A stretch of DNA of 64,000 bases from an uncultured Opitutaceae bacterium (GCA_937902925.1 CALFNN010000060.1:36532-100531), one strand, 5' to 3'. Counted from the first letter of the stretch, positions 43,182 through 53,043 are shown. The notes: generated by a model not told the origin, from the sequence alone. Numbers and translations: made by a program.

Positions 43182-44174
43182 ATGTGTCTTTCTCGGAAAG
43201 CCGGGGCGTTGGGCCTGCTCGCGATCCTCACGCTGGGGATGGCGAGCGTGCCGTTGTCGTCGGCCCCGGCGGCGCCATTGCGCAAGGTGGCGTTGCAGAC
43301 GGACTGGTTTCCGCAGGCGGAGCACGGGGGATTTTACCAGGCGGTGGCGAAGGGTTATTATCGCGACGTCGGACTTGAGGTCACGATTTTCCCGGGCGGC
43401 CCCGGCGTGGGAATCAAGTTGAGAGTCGCCAAAGGAGAGGCGGATTTCGGCCTGCTGCGCAGCGACGACGCCGCGCTCGCGGTCAGCCAGGGCCTGCCAC
43501 TCATGCTCGTCATGGCGACGATGCAGCACGACGCCGAGGCCCTGCTCGTGCATGCGGAAAGTCCGGTGAAGGATTTTCGGGATCTGAACGGCCGGACGGT
43601 GACCGCGCCGGTCAGCATGACATGGATTCCGTTCATCCAGAAAAAATACGGGATCAAGTTCAGCCTCGTTCCCACCACCTACAGTCTCGCGACATTTCTG
43701 GCCGACCGGAATGTGATCCAAAGCTGCTTCCTGACGAGCGAGCCGTTTCTGGCCGGCCAGCACGGCGTGGCGGTGCGCACGCTGCCGCTCACCGACACCG
43801 GCTATGACGTCTACCAGGGAGTGATGTGCCGGTCCCGGCTGGTGCGCGAGGAACCGGAGGTGGTGCGCGCGTTTGTGGCGGCGTCGATCCGCGGATGGCG
43901 CGACTACATGGAGCACGACCCGGCGCCGGCCAACGGATTGATTCTCTCGCGCAATCGCGAGATGACCGCGGAGCAGCTGGATTACTCGCGGCGCGCGATG
44001 ATCGAGCACGCGCTCGTGGAGGGGCACCCGGACCGGGGCGAAGCAACCGGCCAACTCTCGCTGGAGCGGATCCAGAGGGAGATCGACGTGTTGCGGGAGT
44101 TTCATGTGCTGACGGTGCCGCTGCAGGCGGCGCAGGTGGCCACGACCGACTTCCTGCCGGCGTCGAAACCCTGA
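43182..44174 (+). CDS. NMT1/THI5-like substrate-binding protein, second copy without its own ABC genes
   Basis: 330 residues from the ATG at 43182. The N-terminus is an apparent cleavable signal (AGALGLLAILTLGMASVPLSSAPA); there is no lipobox Cys, unlike the paralog at 33197. The core is clearly homologous: VALQTDWFPQAEHGGFYQAV, AKGYYRDVGLEVTIFPGGP, DLNGRTVTAPVSM, NVIQSCFLTSEPFLAGQHG. No ATPase or permease is adjacent, so it may deliver ligand to the transporter encoded at 31624-33177 as an alternative soluble binding protein. The Rid-family gene follows in the same direction after 45 bp. Confidence 0.88.
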   Translation: MCLSRKAGALGLLAILTLGMASVPLSSAPAAPLRKVALQTDWFPQAEHGGFYQAVAKGYYRDVGLEVTIFPGGPGVGIKLRVAKGEADFGLLRSDDAALAVSQGLPLMLVMATMQHDAEALLVHAESPVKDFRDLNGRTVTAPVSMTWIPFIQKKYGIKFSLVPTTYSLATFLADRNVIQSCFLTSEPFLAGQHGVAVRTLPLTDTGYDVYQGVMCRSRLVREEPEVVRAFVAASIRGWRDYMEHDPAPANGLILSRNREMTAEQLDYSRRAMIEHALVEGHPDRGEATGQLSLERIQREIDVLREFHVLTVPLQAAQVATTDFLPASKP

Positions 44175-44219
44175 AATCCGTCTGGCGTCGCGTTCGTTTT
44201 GCGCCACGACTCTCCCACC

Positions 44220-44681
44220 ATGAATCCCGAAGCCAAACTCGCCGAACTCGGTATGTCATTGCCCAATCCGCCGGCGGCGGCCGGCAGCTATGTGCCCACG
44301 GTGCGCACGGGCAATCTGCTCTATTGCGCCGGAACGATTTGTTTTGTGAACGGCCAGATGACGCACACCGGGCAGGTCGGCAAGGAGCAGACCGTGCAGA
44401 CCGGCTACAAGGCTGCGGAAATCTGCGCGCTCAACACGCTCGCCAACGTCAAGGCGGCGCTCGGCACGCTCGACCGGGTCGCGCGCATTGTCTTCGTGAG
44501 CGGATTCGTCAACGCTGTCGACGGTTTCGCCGACAGCCCCGCCGTGATCAACGGCGCGAGCGACCTCTTCCTGAAAGTCTTCGGCGACGCCGGCAAACAT
44601 GCCCGCGCCGCTGTCGCGGTGAATGGCCTCCCGCGCGGCTCGACCGCGGAAGTGCAGGTCGTGGTGGAAGTCAAAGACTAG
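44220..44681 (+). CDS. RidA/YjgF-family protein (second copy)
   Basis: 153 residues from the ATG at 44220. Core: LLYCAGTICFVNGQM, VKAALGTLDRVARIVFVSGFVNAVDGF, then GDAGKHARAAVAVNGLPRGSTAEVQVVVEV, where the Arg of HARAAV matches the RidA catalytic Arg. The longer N-terminus (AKLAELGMSLPNPPAAAGSYVP) marks it as a different subfamily from the copy at 37814. It lies just downstream of the second binding protein in the same direction. Role as for the family: hydrolysis of imine/enamine intermediates or regulation of a small molecule pathway. Confidence 0.9.
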   Translation: MNPEAKLAELGMSLPNPPAAAGSYVPTVRTGNLLYCAGTICFVNGQMTHTGQVGKEQTVQTGYKAAEICALNTLANVKAALGTLDRVARIVFVSGFVNAVDGFADSPAVINGASDLFLKVFGDAGKHARAAVAVNGLPRGSTAEVQVVVEVKD

Positions 44682-44751
44682 GTGCGCCGATGGTGCGCGG
44701 CAGCGCGAATGCCGCGCGGCGATTCAGCTGTAGTTTTTCCGGAACGGTCCG

Positions 44752-46140
44752 ATGGACGGATGTTCAGCCGATTCGTCCGGCTCCGTCACGGTGCGCACGC
44801 GGAAGGAAATTCTTCAATATTACCAGACGCTGGGGCTGAGCCCCGGTGCGTCCGTGGACGAAATCAAACGTTCCTACCGGATGCTGTTGCAGCGCTGGCA
44901 TCCGGATCTCTTCAAACCGCGGTCGCTGATGCAGACGACGGCCGAGGATATCACGAAGGAGATCAACGAGGCCTACGAAAATCTCATCAAGAAGAAGCTC
45001 CACCGCCAGTGGCAGAGTGGGCCGACGCCGCAGCGTGCCGCGTGGGAGCCGCCGCGTTCCGCTCCGATGCGCGAGGCCAGCCAGGCCTATGCGAAGGCCG
45101 CCGGCCCCGAACCCGAACGTGCCGAACCGCCGCCGCGCCGACCGGCGCCGGAGACCAAACGTGCGGCCCCGCGCCGGCCCCGCCCGGCGCCAAAACCACC
45201 GGCGCCGGCGGCGGCCAAACCGCCCCGGCCGGTCCCGGCGCCGGTTCCACGGAGGAGCGGTTACAGGCGTTGCGCCTTGGCGGTGGCCGTTGGCGGACTC
45301 GCGATGGTGAGCGTGGCGACGCATCGGGGTCATTGGTTTTTTTCCGTGGCCGGAAAAGACGAGCGGACGGTTGTCGCATCGCGCGCCGCGGAATCCACCC
45401 CGGTTGCGCCGCCCGGTGCCGGCGCGGCGCCGGTGTCCGCGGAGGCAGAATCGACGAAAGCGGGTCGCATGCAACAGCCCGTTGGAACGAACCCGGCGGA
45501 AGCGGACGAGCTTCGCTTCGAAAATCCCGCGATGCCGGTCGCGATCGATCGCGCCCCGAGCAACGTGCCGGAGTTGTCACGGTCGGTGATGTGGCCGGGA
45601 GCCGCTGGGCCGTCACGCGCGGGAACGCCGGAAGTCGAGGCGCATGGAGCGGTTTTCGGGCGGCTCATCGAGCGGACGGACGCGGGGCTCGCGACGTTCG
45701 AGCCCGGAGATTCCAAGGCGAGGGTGATTGCGGTCCAGGGACCGCCGGACGACGCGGGCGAAAATATTTTCCGCTACGGTTCGTCGGCCGTTTACTTCGA
45801 GCACGGCTTCGTGACCGGCTGGGTCGACCGCCGTCCCGCCCTGCAGGTGCGGGCCGCGACTCGCCTGGCGTTTGGCTTGAGCGAGACCTTCACCCGCGGC
45901 TCGACCAGGGCGGAGGTGATTCATGCGCAGGGGCTCCCGACCGCCATCACGCACCGGAGCTATTTTTACGGCTCGTCCGTGGTTTATTTCGACGGCGACT
46001 GGGTTACCGGCTGGCTGGAACTGGACCAGCGGCTGCGGGTGAGATCGCGGGCACCGCCGATGTTCTCGGACGAGGCCAAGGCAGACTTGCGCGGATTGGC
46101 CGAGGTTCGTCTCGCCGCGAGCGGCGACGAACCGCGTTGA
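44752..46140 (+). CDS. J-domain membrane protein with two SmpA/OmlA-like C-terminal repeats
   Basis: 462 residues. Residues about 20-85 form a J domain (ILQYYQTLGLSPGASVDEIKRSYR, RWHPDLFK with HPD at about 50-52, DITKEINEAYENL). A Pro/Ala/Arg-rich linker follows (about 95-165), then one membrane helix near 172-190 (RCALAVAVGGLAMVSVATHR). After another linker, two copies of a 60-residue repeat follow: KARVIAVQGPPDD...YGSSAVYFEHGFVTGW near 319 and RAEVIHAQGLPTA...YGSSVVYFDGDWVTGW near 382. The repeats recall the SmpA/OmlA (BamE-like) pattern. It would let cytosolic Hsp70 act at the membrane with periplasmic sensor repeats. The arrangement is unusual; function unknown. Confidence 0.82.
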   Translation: MDGCSADSSGSVTVRTRKEILQYYQTLGLSPGASVDEIKRSYRMLLQRWHPDLFKPRSLMQTTAEDITKEINEAYENLIKKKLHRQWQSGPTPQRAAWEPPRSAPMREASQAYAKAAGPEPERAEPPPRRPAPETKRAAPRRPRPAPKPPAPAAAKPPRPVPAPVPRRSGYRRCALAVAVGGLAMVSVATHRGHWFFSVAGKDERTVVASRAAESTPVAPPGAGAAPVSAEAESTKAGRMQQPVGTNPAEADELRFENPAMPVAIDRAPSNVPELSRSVMWPGAAGPSRAGTPEVEAHGAVFGRLIERTDAGLATFEPGDSKARVIAVQGPPDDAGENIFRYGSSAVYFEHGFVTGWVDRRPALQVRAATRLAFGLSETFTRGSTRAEVIHAQGLPTAITHRSYFYGSSVVYFDGDWVTGWLELDQRLRVRSRAPPMFSDEAKADLRGLAEVRLAASGDEPR

Positions 46141-46168
46141 ACCACTCCGTGGCGAAACCGGCAGGGGA

Positions 46169-47512
46169 TCAGCCGAGGTGTTTGACGAGCACCTTGGCGT
46201 TGCGCCCGCTGTCCTCGTAAAGCTTGAGGCGGCTCTCGGGCAGGATTTCCTTCGTCGCCTCCTCGAAGCCGCACACGTTGGTGAAAAAGCCAAAGTTCTG
46301 GGTGGAAAGAGCGATCACGTCCTGCGCGCCGCGTTCCTTCGCCATCATGCAGGCATACTCGACCATTTTCTTGCCGATGCCGCGATTGTGATAGAACGGC
46401 ATGACGTAGAGCGAGCCGACCTCGGCGACCAGCGGTTTGCCGGGATAAAAGTAGAGCGTGACGCAGGCGATGATATTTTCGTCGACCTCGAACACGTAGA
46501 ACTGGTCGATGTTTTTCTCGATCGCCTGCTGGGTGCGGTAAAGGAGCTCCTCGCGGCGGACGGCGGCGCGAGTGAGATTCGAGATGAGGCGCACGTCGCT
46601 TTTGCGCGCCTTGCGAATCTGCTGATAGTCGTTGCCGTAAACGAGGGACCCGACGCCGTCGTTGGAGAAAACCTCGTTGAGCAGGCCGTCGAAGACGCGG
46701 CCGTCGAGGATATGCACGCGCGGCGTGCCGGTCTCGATCGCCTTGACGGCATGCTCGGCCTTGCTGCGGCTGGCCTCGGCGATCTGCTCGGGGTGCTCGG
46801 AGAGAATCTTGCGGACGGCCTCGACCGAGATTTCGCGACGGACCTTGCCGTCGATCTCGAGTCCCTCCTGGGGGGCGAGGTAGATGACCTTGGTGGCGTG
46901 CAGCGCCTCGGCGAGCTCGGCGGCGAGGAGATCGGAGTTGACCCGGAGCGGGCGGCCGTCGGGGCTGAAGCCGATGGGCGAGACGACGGGCACGATCTGC
47001 CGCTCGATGAGCTCGCCGAGAAAATCCCGGTCGATGCGCTCGACCTTGCCGGTGAACTGAAGGTCGACGCCCCTGATGATCCCCATCGGCAGCGCGCGCA
47101 CGGCGTTGGTCGTGGCGCATTTCAAGGCGTTTTGCGTCAGGCCCTCGATCAATGCGTGGGCGACGCGCGACGACGCGCGGATGGCGAGGTCGAGCGTGGC
47201 GGCGTCGGTGATGCCGATGCCGTCGGTGTTGGTGATCGGAATATTGCGCGACGTGGAAAGCTCGACGATCTGGTGGCCGATGCCGTGGACGATCACGACC
47301 TTGATCCCGAGCGAACGGAGCACGGCGATGTCGACGAGCAGATTGCTGATGTTCTCGTCGGCGACGATCGAGCCATCGATGGCGATGACGAAGATCTGGC
47401 CCTGAAAGCGCGGCACGTATTTCAGGATGCCGCGTAGATCCGTCGGCTTGATGACCGTGGCGGTCGCCGACGTTGCAGGGGGAGGAGTGGTCTGGCCGTT
47501 GCCGGTGCTCAT
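46169..47512 (-). CDS. argA: N-acetylglutamate synthase (amino-acid kinase plus GNAT)
   Basis: 447 residues from the ATG at 47512 (a TTG at 47515 is just ahead). The amino-acid-kinase domain (about 25-290) has IFVIAIDGSIVADENISNL, LGIKVVIVHGIGHQIVEL and VVSPIGFSPDGRPLRVNSDLLA; the GNAT domain (about 300-447) has YVFEVDENIIACVTLYFYPG, AEVGSLYVMPFYHNRGIGKKMVEYA and STQNFGFFTNVCGFEE, with the acetyl-CoA loop RGIGKK. It makes N-acetylglutamate, the first step of arginine synthesis, and is normally inhibited by arginine. It is convergent with the J-domain gene (28-bp gap). Confidence 0.92.
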   Translation of the reverse strand: MSTGNGQTTPPPATSATATVIKPTDLRGILKYVPRFQGQIFVIAIDGSIVADENISNLLVDIAVLRSLGIKVVIVHGIGHQIVELSTSRNIPITNTDGIGITDAATLDLAIRASSRVAHALIEGLTQNALKCATTNAVRALPMGIIRGVDLQFTGKVERIDRDFLGELIERQIVPVVSPIGFSPDGRPLRVNSDLLAAELAEALHATKVIYLAPQEGLEIDGKVRREISVEAVRKILSEHPEQIAEASRSKAEHAVKAIETGTPRVHILDGRVFDGLLNEVFSNDGVGSLVYGNDYQQIRKARKSDVRLISNLTRAAVRREELLYRTQQAIEKNIDQFYVFEVDENIIACVTLYFYPGKPLVAEVGSLYVMPFYHNRGIGKKMVEYACMMAKERGAQDVIALSTQNFGFFTNVCGFEEATKEILPESRLKLYEDSGRNAKVLVKHLG

Positions 47513-47558
47513 CAATGATGTTTAGGGCGCGCAGTTCTCGACGATGCGGAGCGGCGCG

Positions 47559-48173
47559 TCAATGCACTTGCAGCGTCCAGCTGCGCGACGAATTCCGGCC
47601 GGCGAGCGTCACCCGATAGCGACCGGGCTTGAGCGTGGCGGGCGGGATCGTGAGTTGGATGAGCGTTTCGCGCGAGCGCGCGAGCAGGCCCCCGGCGAGC
47701 AGCTCAAAATCGGGCGTGATGACGATTTGGTCGTCCCGGACATAAAGCTCGGCGCCGGCGAGGTGCTGCTTGTCGTCGGGAGTCGTGCAGGTGAACTGGA
47801 CTGGGTAGGGCAGACGCGCGCTCGCGGTGGCGCCGGCGGAGACGCGGAGAACGTCGACCGGAAGCAGCGGCGTGGAAATCAGATTGGCGCGCAATTCGTC
47901 CGGCAAGCCGCCGGGACCGGCCGCGACGGCGGCGGGTGAGATCACGATCTCGGAATCGGCGGGAAGCCGGGTGGGCAGGGTGATGCGTTGGAAACCCGCG
48001 GAGAGCAGGCGGGCGGTGTTCGCCCGTTCCTTCATGTCTTCATACGGGCGGTAAGCGGGACCGGGCTTGCGGTAGTGAAGCGTCAGGAACGTATAGGGGA
48101 CGAGGAAAAGGATGATCGCGAGGACGACCCACTTCATGGGCCAAGGCTGGCGGCGTTTGGGCGCGGAGGACAT
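47559..48173 (-). CDS. Hypothetical single-pass membrane/periplasmic protein
   Basis: 204 residues. A short basic N-terminus (MSSAPKRRQPWPMK) is followed by one membrane helix (WVVLAIILFLVPYTFLTLHY) and a periplasmic domain with beta-rich segments (LTIPPATLKPGRYRVTLAGRN near the end, reminiscent of an Ig-like fold). No family is recognised. The gene is divergent from proS by 86 bp and in the same direction as argA, 46 bp upstream of it. Function unknown. Confidence 0.72.
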   Translation of the reverse strand: MSSAPKRRQPWPMKWVVLAIILFLVPYTFLTLHYRKPGPAYRPYEDMKERANTARLLSAGFQRITLPTRLPADSEIVISPAAVAAGPGGLPDELRANLISTPLLPVDVLRVSAGATASARLPYPVQFTCTTPDDKQHLAGAELYVRDDQIVITPDFELLAGGLLARSRETLIQLTIPPATLKPGRYRVTLAGRNSSRSWTLQVH

Positions 48174-48259
48174 GCGGTAACGCGTATTAACCGGCGGGGC
48201 GGGTCCGCTCGCAAATAAATTTGCTCCGGCCGGGGCGGGCTGATTCGTTGGCCGGCTTC

Positions 48260-50029
<1,770 letters not shown>

Positions 50030-50031
50030 CC

Positions 50032-50337
50032 ATGTCGGATCATCGCACCCACACTTCGCCCTCCCCGCAGGCCGTCACGGAGCTGCGGCTCGAGGGCGTC
50101 TGGCGCGTCGTCGTGCTGAACGACCCGGTGAACCTGATGTCCTACGTCGTGCTGGTGTTCAAAAAAGTCTTCGGCTTCGACGAGTCCACGGCGCGCCGGC
50201 ACATGCTGGAGGTGCACGAACAGGGCCGGTCGATCGTCTGGGCGGGGCTGCGCGAGAAGGCCGAGGCGTATGTTTTCACGTTGCAGCAATGGCATCTGAA
50301 CGCGGTGATCGAGCCCGATGAATCGCAAGCGCATTGA
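50032..50337 (+). CDS. clpS: ClpS-like adaptor of the Clp protease
   Basis: 101 residues. The ClpS core WRVVVLNDPVNLMSYVVLVFKKVFGFDESTARRHMLEVHEQG is well kept, including the NDP residues that form the N-degron pocket. ClpS delivers N-end-rule substrates to ClpA/ClpC-ClpP. The gene begins 2 bp after proS and overlaps the next gene by 20 bp, so the next product is likely a partner. Confidence 0.92.
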   Translation: MSDHRTHTSPSPQAVTELRLEGVWRVVVLNDPVNLMSYVVLVFKKVFGFDESTARRHMLEVHEQGRSIVWAGLREKAEAYVFTLQQWHLNAVIEPDESQAH

Positions 50338-50785
50338 GGTCAAACTGGCGCTGCCCGTCGTGGCGCCACTGCTCGACGTCATCAAGGAGCTGGCCGACAG
50401 CCTGCGGAAGCACCTCGCGGCGCCGCCGGACCTGGGCGATCTCGATCCGGATTTTCGCGACGCCTGGGTGGGGGAGTTGCTGAGCGCGCAGGCGGACGAC
50501 GTCCACATGCTGCTGGCGCTGTTCGACGACGAGTTTTTCCGGGAGGGCGTGGTGGCGTTCGACGAGGACAACGCCGAGATCATCGTGCGGGCCTGTGCCG
50601 CCGTGCGGTTGCGCCTGCGCGAACGCGACCTCAAGCCGCTCGGCGACGAGACGCTCGAGACCGGCGACGTCGACCTTGCGACCCTCGACGAGCCGCTGCG
50701 CAAGGCATTCATGTGCTACCTGTTTCTCGCCACGGTGCAGGAGCTGATCATCCAGCACCTCGACGAGAGCATCCTGGGCGGTTGA
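50318..50785 (+). CDS. DUF2017-like protein paired with clpS
   Basis: 155 residues. The pattern VVAPLLDVIKELADSLRKHL, AWVGELLSAQADDVHMLLALF, IIVRACAAVRLRLRERDL, then LDEPLRKAFMCYLFLATVQELIIQHLD resembles DUF2017, which is encoded right after clpS in Actinobacteria. It is all helical with no signal. The 20-bp overlap with clpS supports coupling. DUF2017 function is unknown; a role in Clp substrate choice is plausible. The family name is by pattern only. Confidence 0.7.
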   Translation: MNRKRIEVKLALPVVAPLLDVIKELADSLRKHLAAPPDLGDLDPDFRDAWVGELLSAQADDVHMLLALFDDEFFREGVVAFDEDNAEIIVRACAAVRLRLRERDLKPLGDETLETGDVDLATLDEPLRKAFMCYLFLATVQELIIQHLDESILGG

Positions 50786-50849
50786 AGCGGCGAGACTCGG
50801 CAGCGAACACTTCCAGGATCACCTCGTGGGTCGAATCAACACGGCGCAC

Positions 50850-52277
50850 CTAGATTTTGGCGCCGGCCAGGAGGAAGCGGATAAAATAGTAGATGTCGTA
50901 GAGAAACTCGCCGGTGCGCAGCCCGTGGCGAAGCCGGCGGTAGTAAAAGGACGGATTGGTCAGGACCATCCGCCGGTAGGCGAGCTTGTAGAACCGCTCA
51001 ATGACGTCCCACGAGAGCCGGGGGTGGCGGTAGAGGCGCTGGGGATTGTAGACGTTGTATTTGTCCCAGTCGAATTCGTTGAGGAGGCCCTTGGACTTCA
51101 ACTCGGAATACATGGGCGTCCCGGGAAAGGGAACGGAGATGCTGATTTTGAGGACATCCGTTTCCAGTTCCCGGCCGAGGGCGATCGTCTTGGTCATCGA
51201 TTCCTCGGTGTCTTGGAGCAGTCCGAGCATGAAGAAGCCGAACACGTCGATCCCGGATTTCCGCGCCATCGCGACCGTTCCCCGAGCGGCCTCGACCGTG
51301 GCGCGTCCGCCTTTTCCAAATTCCTTCAGCACGCGATCGTCGCCCGACTCGAAGCCGAACGCGACCTTGTAGCAGCCGGCGCGCCGCATCAGGTCGAACA
51401 TCTCCTGGTCCCCCGAGTCGACCCGGATGCCGTTGGCACAACTCCACGTAATGTCGAGTTCCTCGCGGATGATGCCCTCGCAGATTTCCTTCACGCGCGG
51501 CACGTCGGTCGTGAAGATATCGTCGACAATGAAGAATTCACGGAAGCCATGACGCCGGCTGTATTTCATCTCGTCGATGACGCGGGCCACCGACTTCTTG
51601 CGAAAACCGCGCCCCACCGTGTTCTTCGAGCCGCAATAATTGCAGGAGAAGACACAACCCCGCGTCGTTTCGAAAAACGCGACGGGCTTGCGGCGCGCGA
51701 TCAACCGGGACCAGTAGCGTTCGTATTGGGCGAGGTTGAACTCGTCCCAACTGGGGTAAGGGAGATCGTCGAGTTCCTTGAGCCAGGCGTTGGGGAGGTT
51801 CTTCACGATGTTGCCACCCCCGTCGCGGCGCACGATCCCGAGGATGCCGGCGGGATCGCGGCCGTTGGCGATCTGGGCCAGCGTAAAATCGCCCTCACCG
51901 TAGCAGACGAAATCGAATCCCGCTTCCTCGAGCGCAAGCTCGGGGAGCGCGGAGCAATGGGCGCCCCCGCCGACCGTCACGATCGTGCGGGAGATTTCCT
52001 TGGTGGCGCGGGCGATCGTGCGAATTTGCGAGAACAGCGGCGTCGTGCCAGTGAGCCCCACAATGTCAGGCTTCCAAGTCTTGATCCGCTCCTGGATGAG
52101 CGGAAGATTGAAATCCTCGTAGCAGAGATCGATCACTTGCACCTCGTGCCCCGACTCCTTGATTTTCGGAATGATGGTCGCCAGCGAGAGAACCGGGTAG
52201 AAGGGCACGCCGAAGCGCGCCATCGTGCTCGAGTAGGTGACCTTGTAGGAAGGGTTGATCAGGAGAACCCGGGACAT
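50850..52277 (-). CDS. B12-binding-domain radical SAM enzyme
   Basis: 475 residues. N-terminal cobalamin-binding-like domain (MSRVLLINPSYKVTYSSTM, PKIKESGHEVQVIDL, VGLTGTTPLFSQIRTIA, TVGGGAHCSALPELALEEAG). The radical SAM core has the CxxxCxxC cluster in TTRGCVFSCNYCGSKNTVG near residues 205-225, then the usual SAM strands (EFFIVDDIFTTDVPR, VAFGFESGDDRVLKEF) and a C-terminal helical part. It resembles BchE/HpnR-type methylases or cyclases; no B12 ligand motif is plain, so cobalamin use is inferred from domain order. It stands alone, divergent from a probable 6S RNA, and convergent with the DUF2017-like gene. Substrate unknown. Confidence 0.9.
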   Translation of the reverse strand: MSRVLLINPSYKVTYSSTMARFGVPFYPVLSLATIIPKIKESGHEVQVIDLCYEDFNLPLIQERIKTWKPDIVGLTGTTPLFSQIRTIARATKEISRTIVTVGGGAHCSALPELALEEAGFDFVCYGEGDFTLAQIANGRDPAGILGIVRRDGGGNIVKNLPNAWLKELDDLPYPSWDEFNLAQYERYWSRLIARRKPVAFFETTRGCVFSCNYCGSKNTVGRGFRKKSVARVIDEMKYSRRHGFREFFIVDDIFTTDVPRVKEICEGIIREELDITWSCANGIRVDSGDQEMFDLMRRAGCYKVAFGFESGDDRVLKEFGKGGRATVEAARGTVAMARKSGIDVFGFFMLGLLQDTEESMTKTIALGRELETDVLKISISVPFPGTPMYSELKSKGLLNEFDWDKYNVYNPQRLYRHPRLSWDVIERFYKLAYRRMVLTNPSFYYRRLRHGLRTGEFLYDIYYFIRFLLAGAKI

Positions 52278-52453
52278 CGAAGCAAAATCAACGCGGCCCT
52301 CGGTCGCAGGTGAATCCAGCCCGATCCCGCGAGCGCCGCGGCCAACGGAGGAGGGGAGGCGGCATGGTGGCGCCACGCTGGGGTTGCAATGGGTGAAGGC
52401 AAGCCGGTTGTGCCGGTGCACCGGTGGAAGCCACGGGGGGCCGGGATTCGCGT

Positions 52454-52481
52454 TTGACGGGAGCGCAAGCCGACCTACCGT
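52454..52481 (+). promoter_or_regulatory. Sigma70-type promoter of the probable 6S RNA
   Basis: TTGACG at 52454-52459 matches the -35 box (5 of 6), and TACCGT at 52476-52481 is a weak -10 box keeping the key T, A and final T. The spacer is 16 bp. Transcription would start near 52488-52489, exactly where the closing stem of the RNA begins, which supports both calls. Confidence 0.5.
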
Positions 52482-52488
52482 GGTCGCC

Positions 52489-52669
52489 GACACCCTGCTG
52501 TGTTCGAGGTGCTTTCAATAACTGCTCTTTGCCTTAGAATTATTACGGGAGCCGAAACCGTCGCGGAAGATGCTAGGCCGTAAATCGGAAAGCAGACGCT
52601 GCGGAGGAAGCGCCCACCTTAACCTAAAAAGGTCCTGAGCCTTTGGGCATACGGCACAAGCGGGGTGTC
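52489..52669 (+). ncRNA. ssrS: Probable 6S RNA
   Basis: The intergenic stretch before the small membrane protein gene folds on paper into a long rod. Closing stem: GACACCCTGCT at 52489-52499 pairs with AGCGGGGTGTC near 52659-52669 (one G-U), continued by GTGTT pairing with AACAC-type sequence after a one-base bulge. Nested inside are CTGCTCTTT (52522-52530) with AAAGCAG (52589-52595, one bulge) and TTACGG (52543-52548) with CCGTAA (52578-52583). The 3' part, GCGCCCACCTT, AACC, ..., GGGCATACGGC, has the arrangement of the 6S 3' arm. The length of about 181 nt is right, a U-rich stretch follows, and a -35/-10 pair precedes it. 6S binds sigma70 RNA polymerase in stationary phase. No database search was possible. 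Confidence 0.62.
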
Positions 52670-52682
52670 ACTTTTCCCTTTC

Positions 52683-53033
52683 ATGAACATCCAGGAACTG
52701 AACGCACTGCACATCATCCATGTCGCCTCGGTGATCGTGCTGATCGCCTACACGTTTTTCGCGTTCGCGGGTCCGCCGGAAACGAAGAAACGCGTGATGA
52801 TGATCACGGGCATCGCGACCCTGCTCGTGCTGCTCACGGGCATCCGGATGTGGCAGGGCGTCTATGCGTTCGCCGCGATGGGGTGGATTATCGTCAAGAT
52901 CGTCTGCTGGCTCGGTTTGTCGGCGCTGACGGGCATGGCGTATCGCCGGCGTGAAAAGGCGAACGTGCTGATGATCGTCGCGCTGGTGCTCGCGATCACG
53001 GCGCTCGCGATGGTCTACGTGAAGCCGTTCTGA
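52683..53033 (+). CDS. Small four-helix membrane protein
   Basis: 116 residues from the ATG at 52683, 14 bp after the 6S-type RNA. Four hydrophobic helices are seen: LHIIHVASVIVLIAYTFFAF, MMITGIATLLVLLTGIRMW, GWIIVKIVCWLGLSALTGM and LMIVALVLAITALAMVYVK. The pattern recalls small SirB-like or cytochrome-domain-like integral proteins of unknown role. No cofactor ligands can be assigned; the two His in LHIIH are the only candidates. Function unknown. Confidence 0.8.
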   Translation: MNIQELNALHIIHVASVIVLIAYTFFAFAGPPETKKRVMMITGIATLLVLLTGIRMWQGVYAFAAMGWIIVKIVCWLGLSALTGMAYRRREKANVLMIVALVLAITALAMVYVKPF

Positions 53034-53043
53034 CCGGCGCCGC

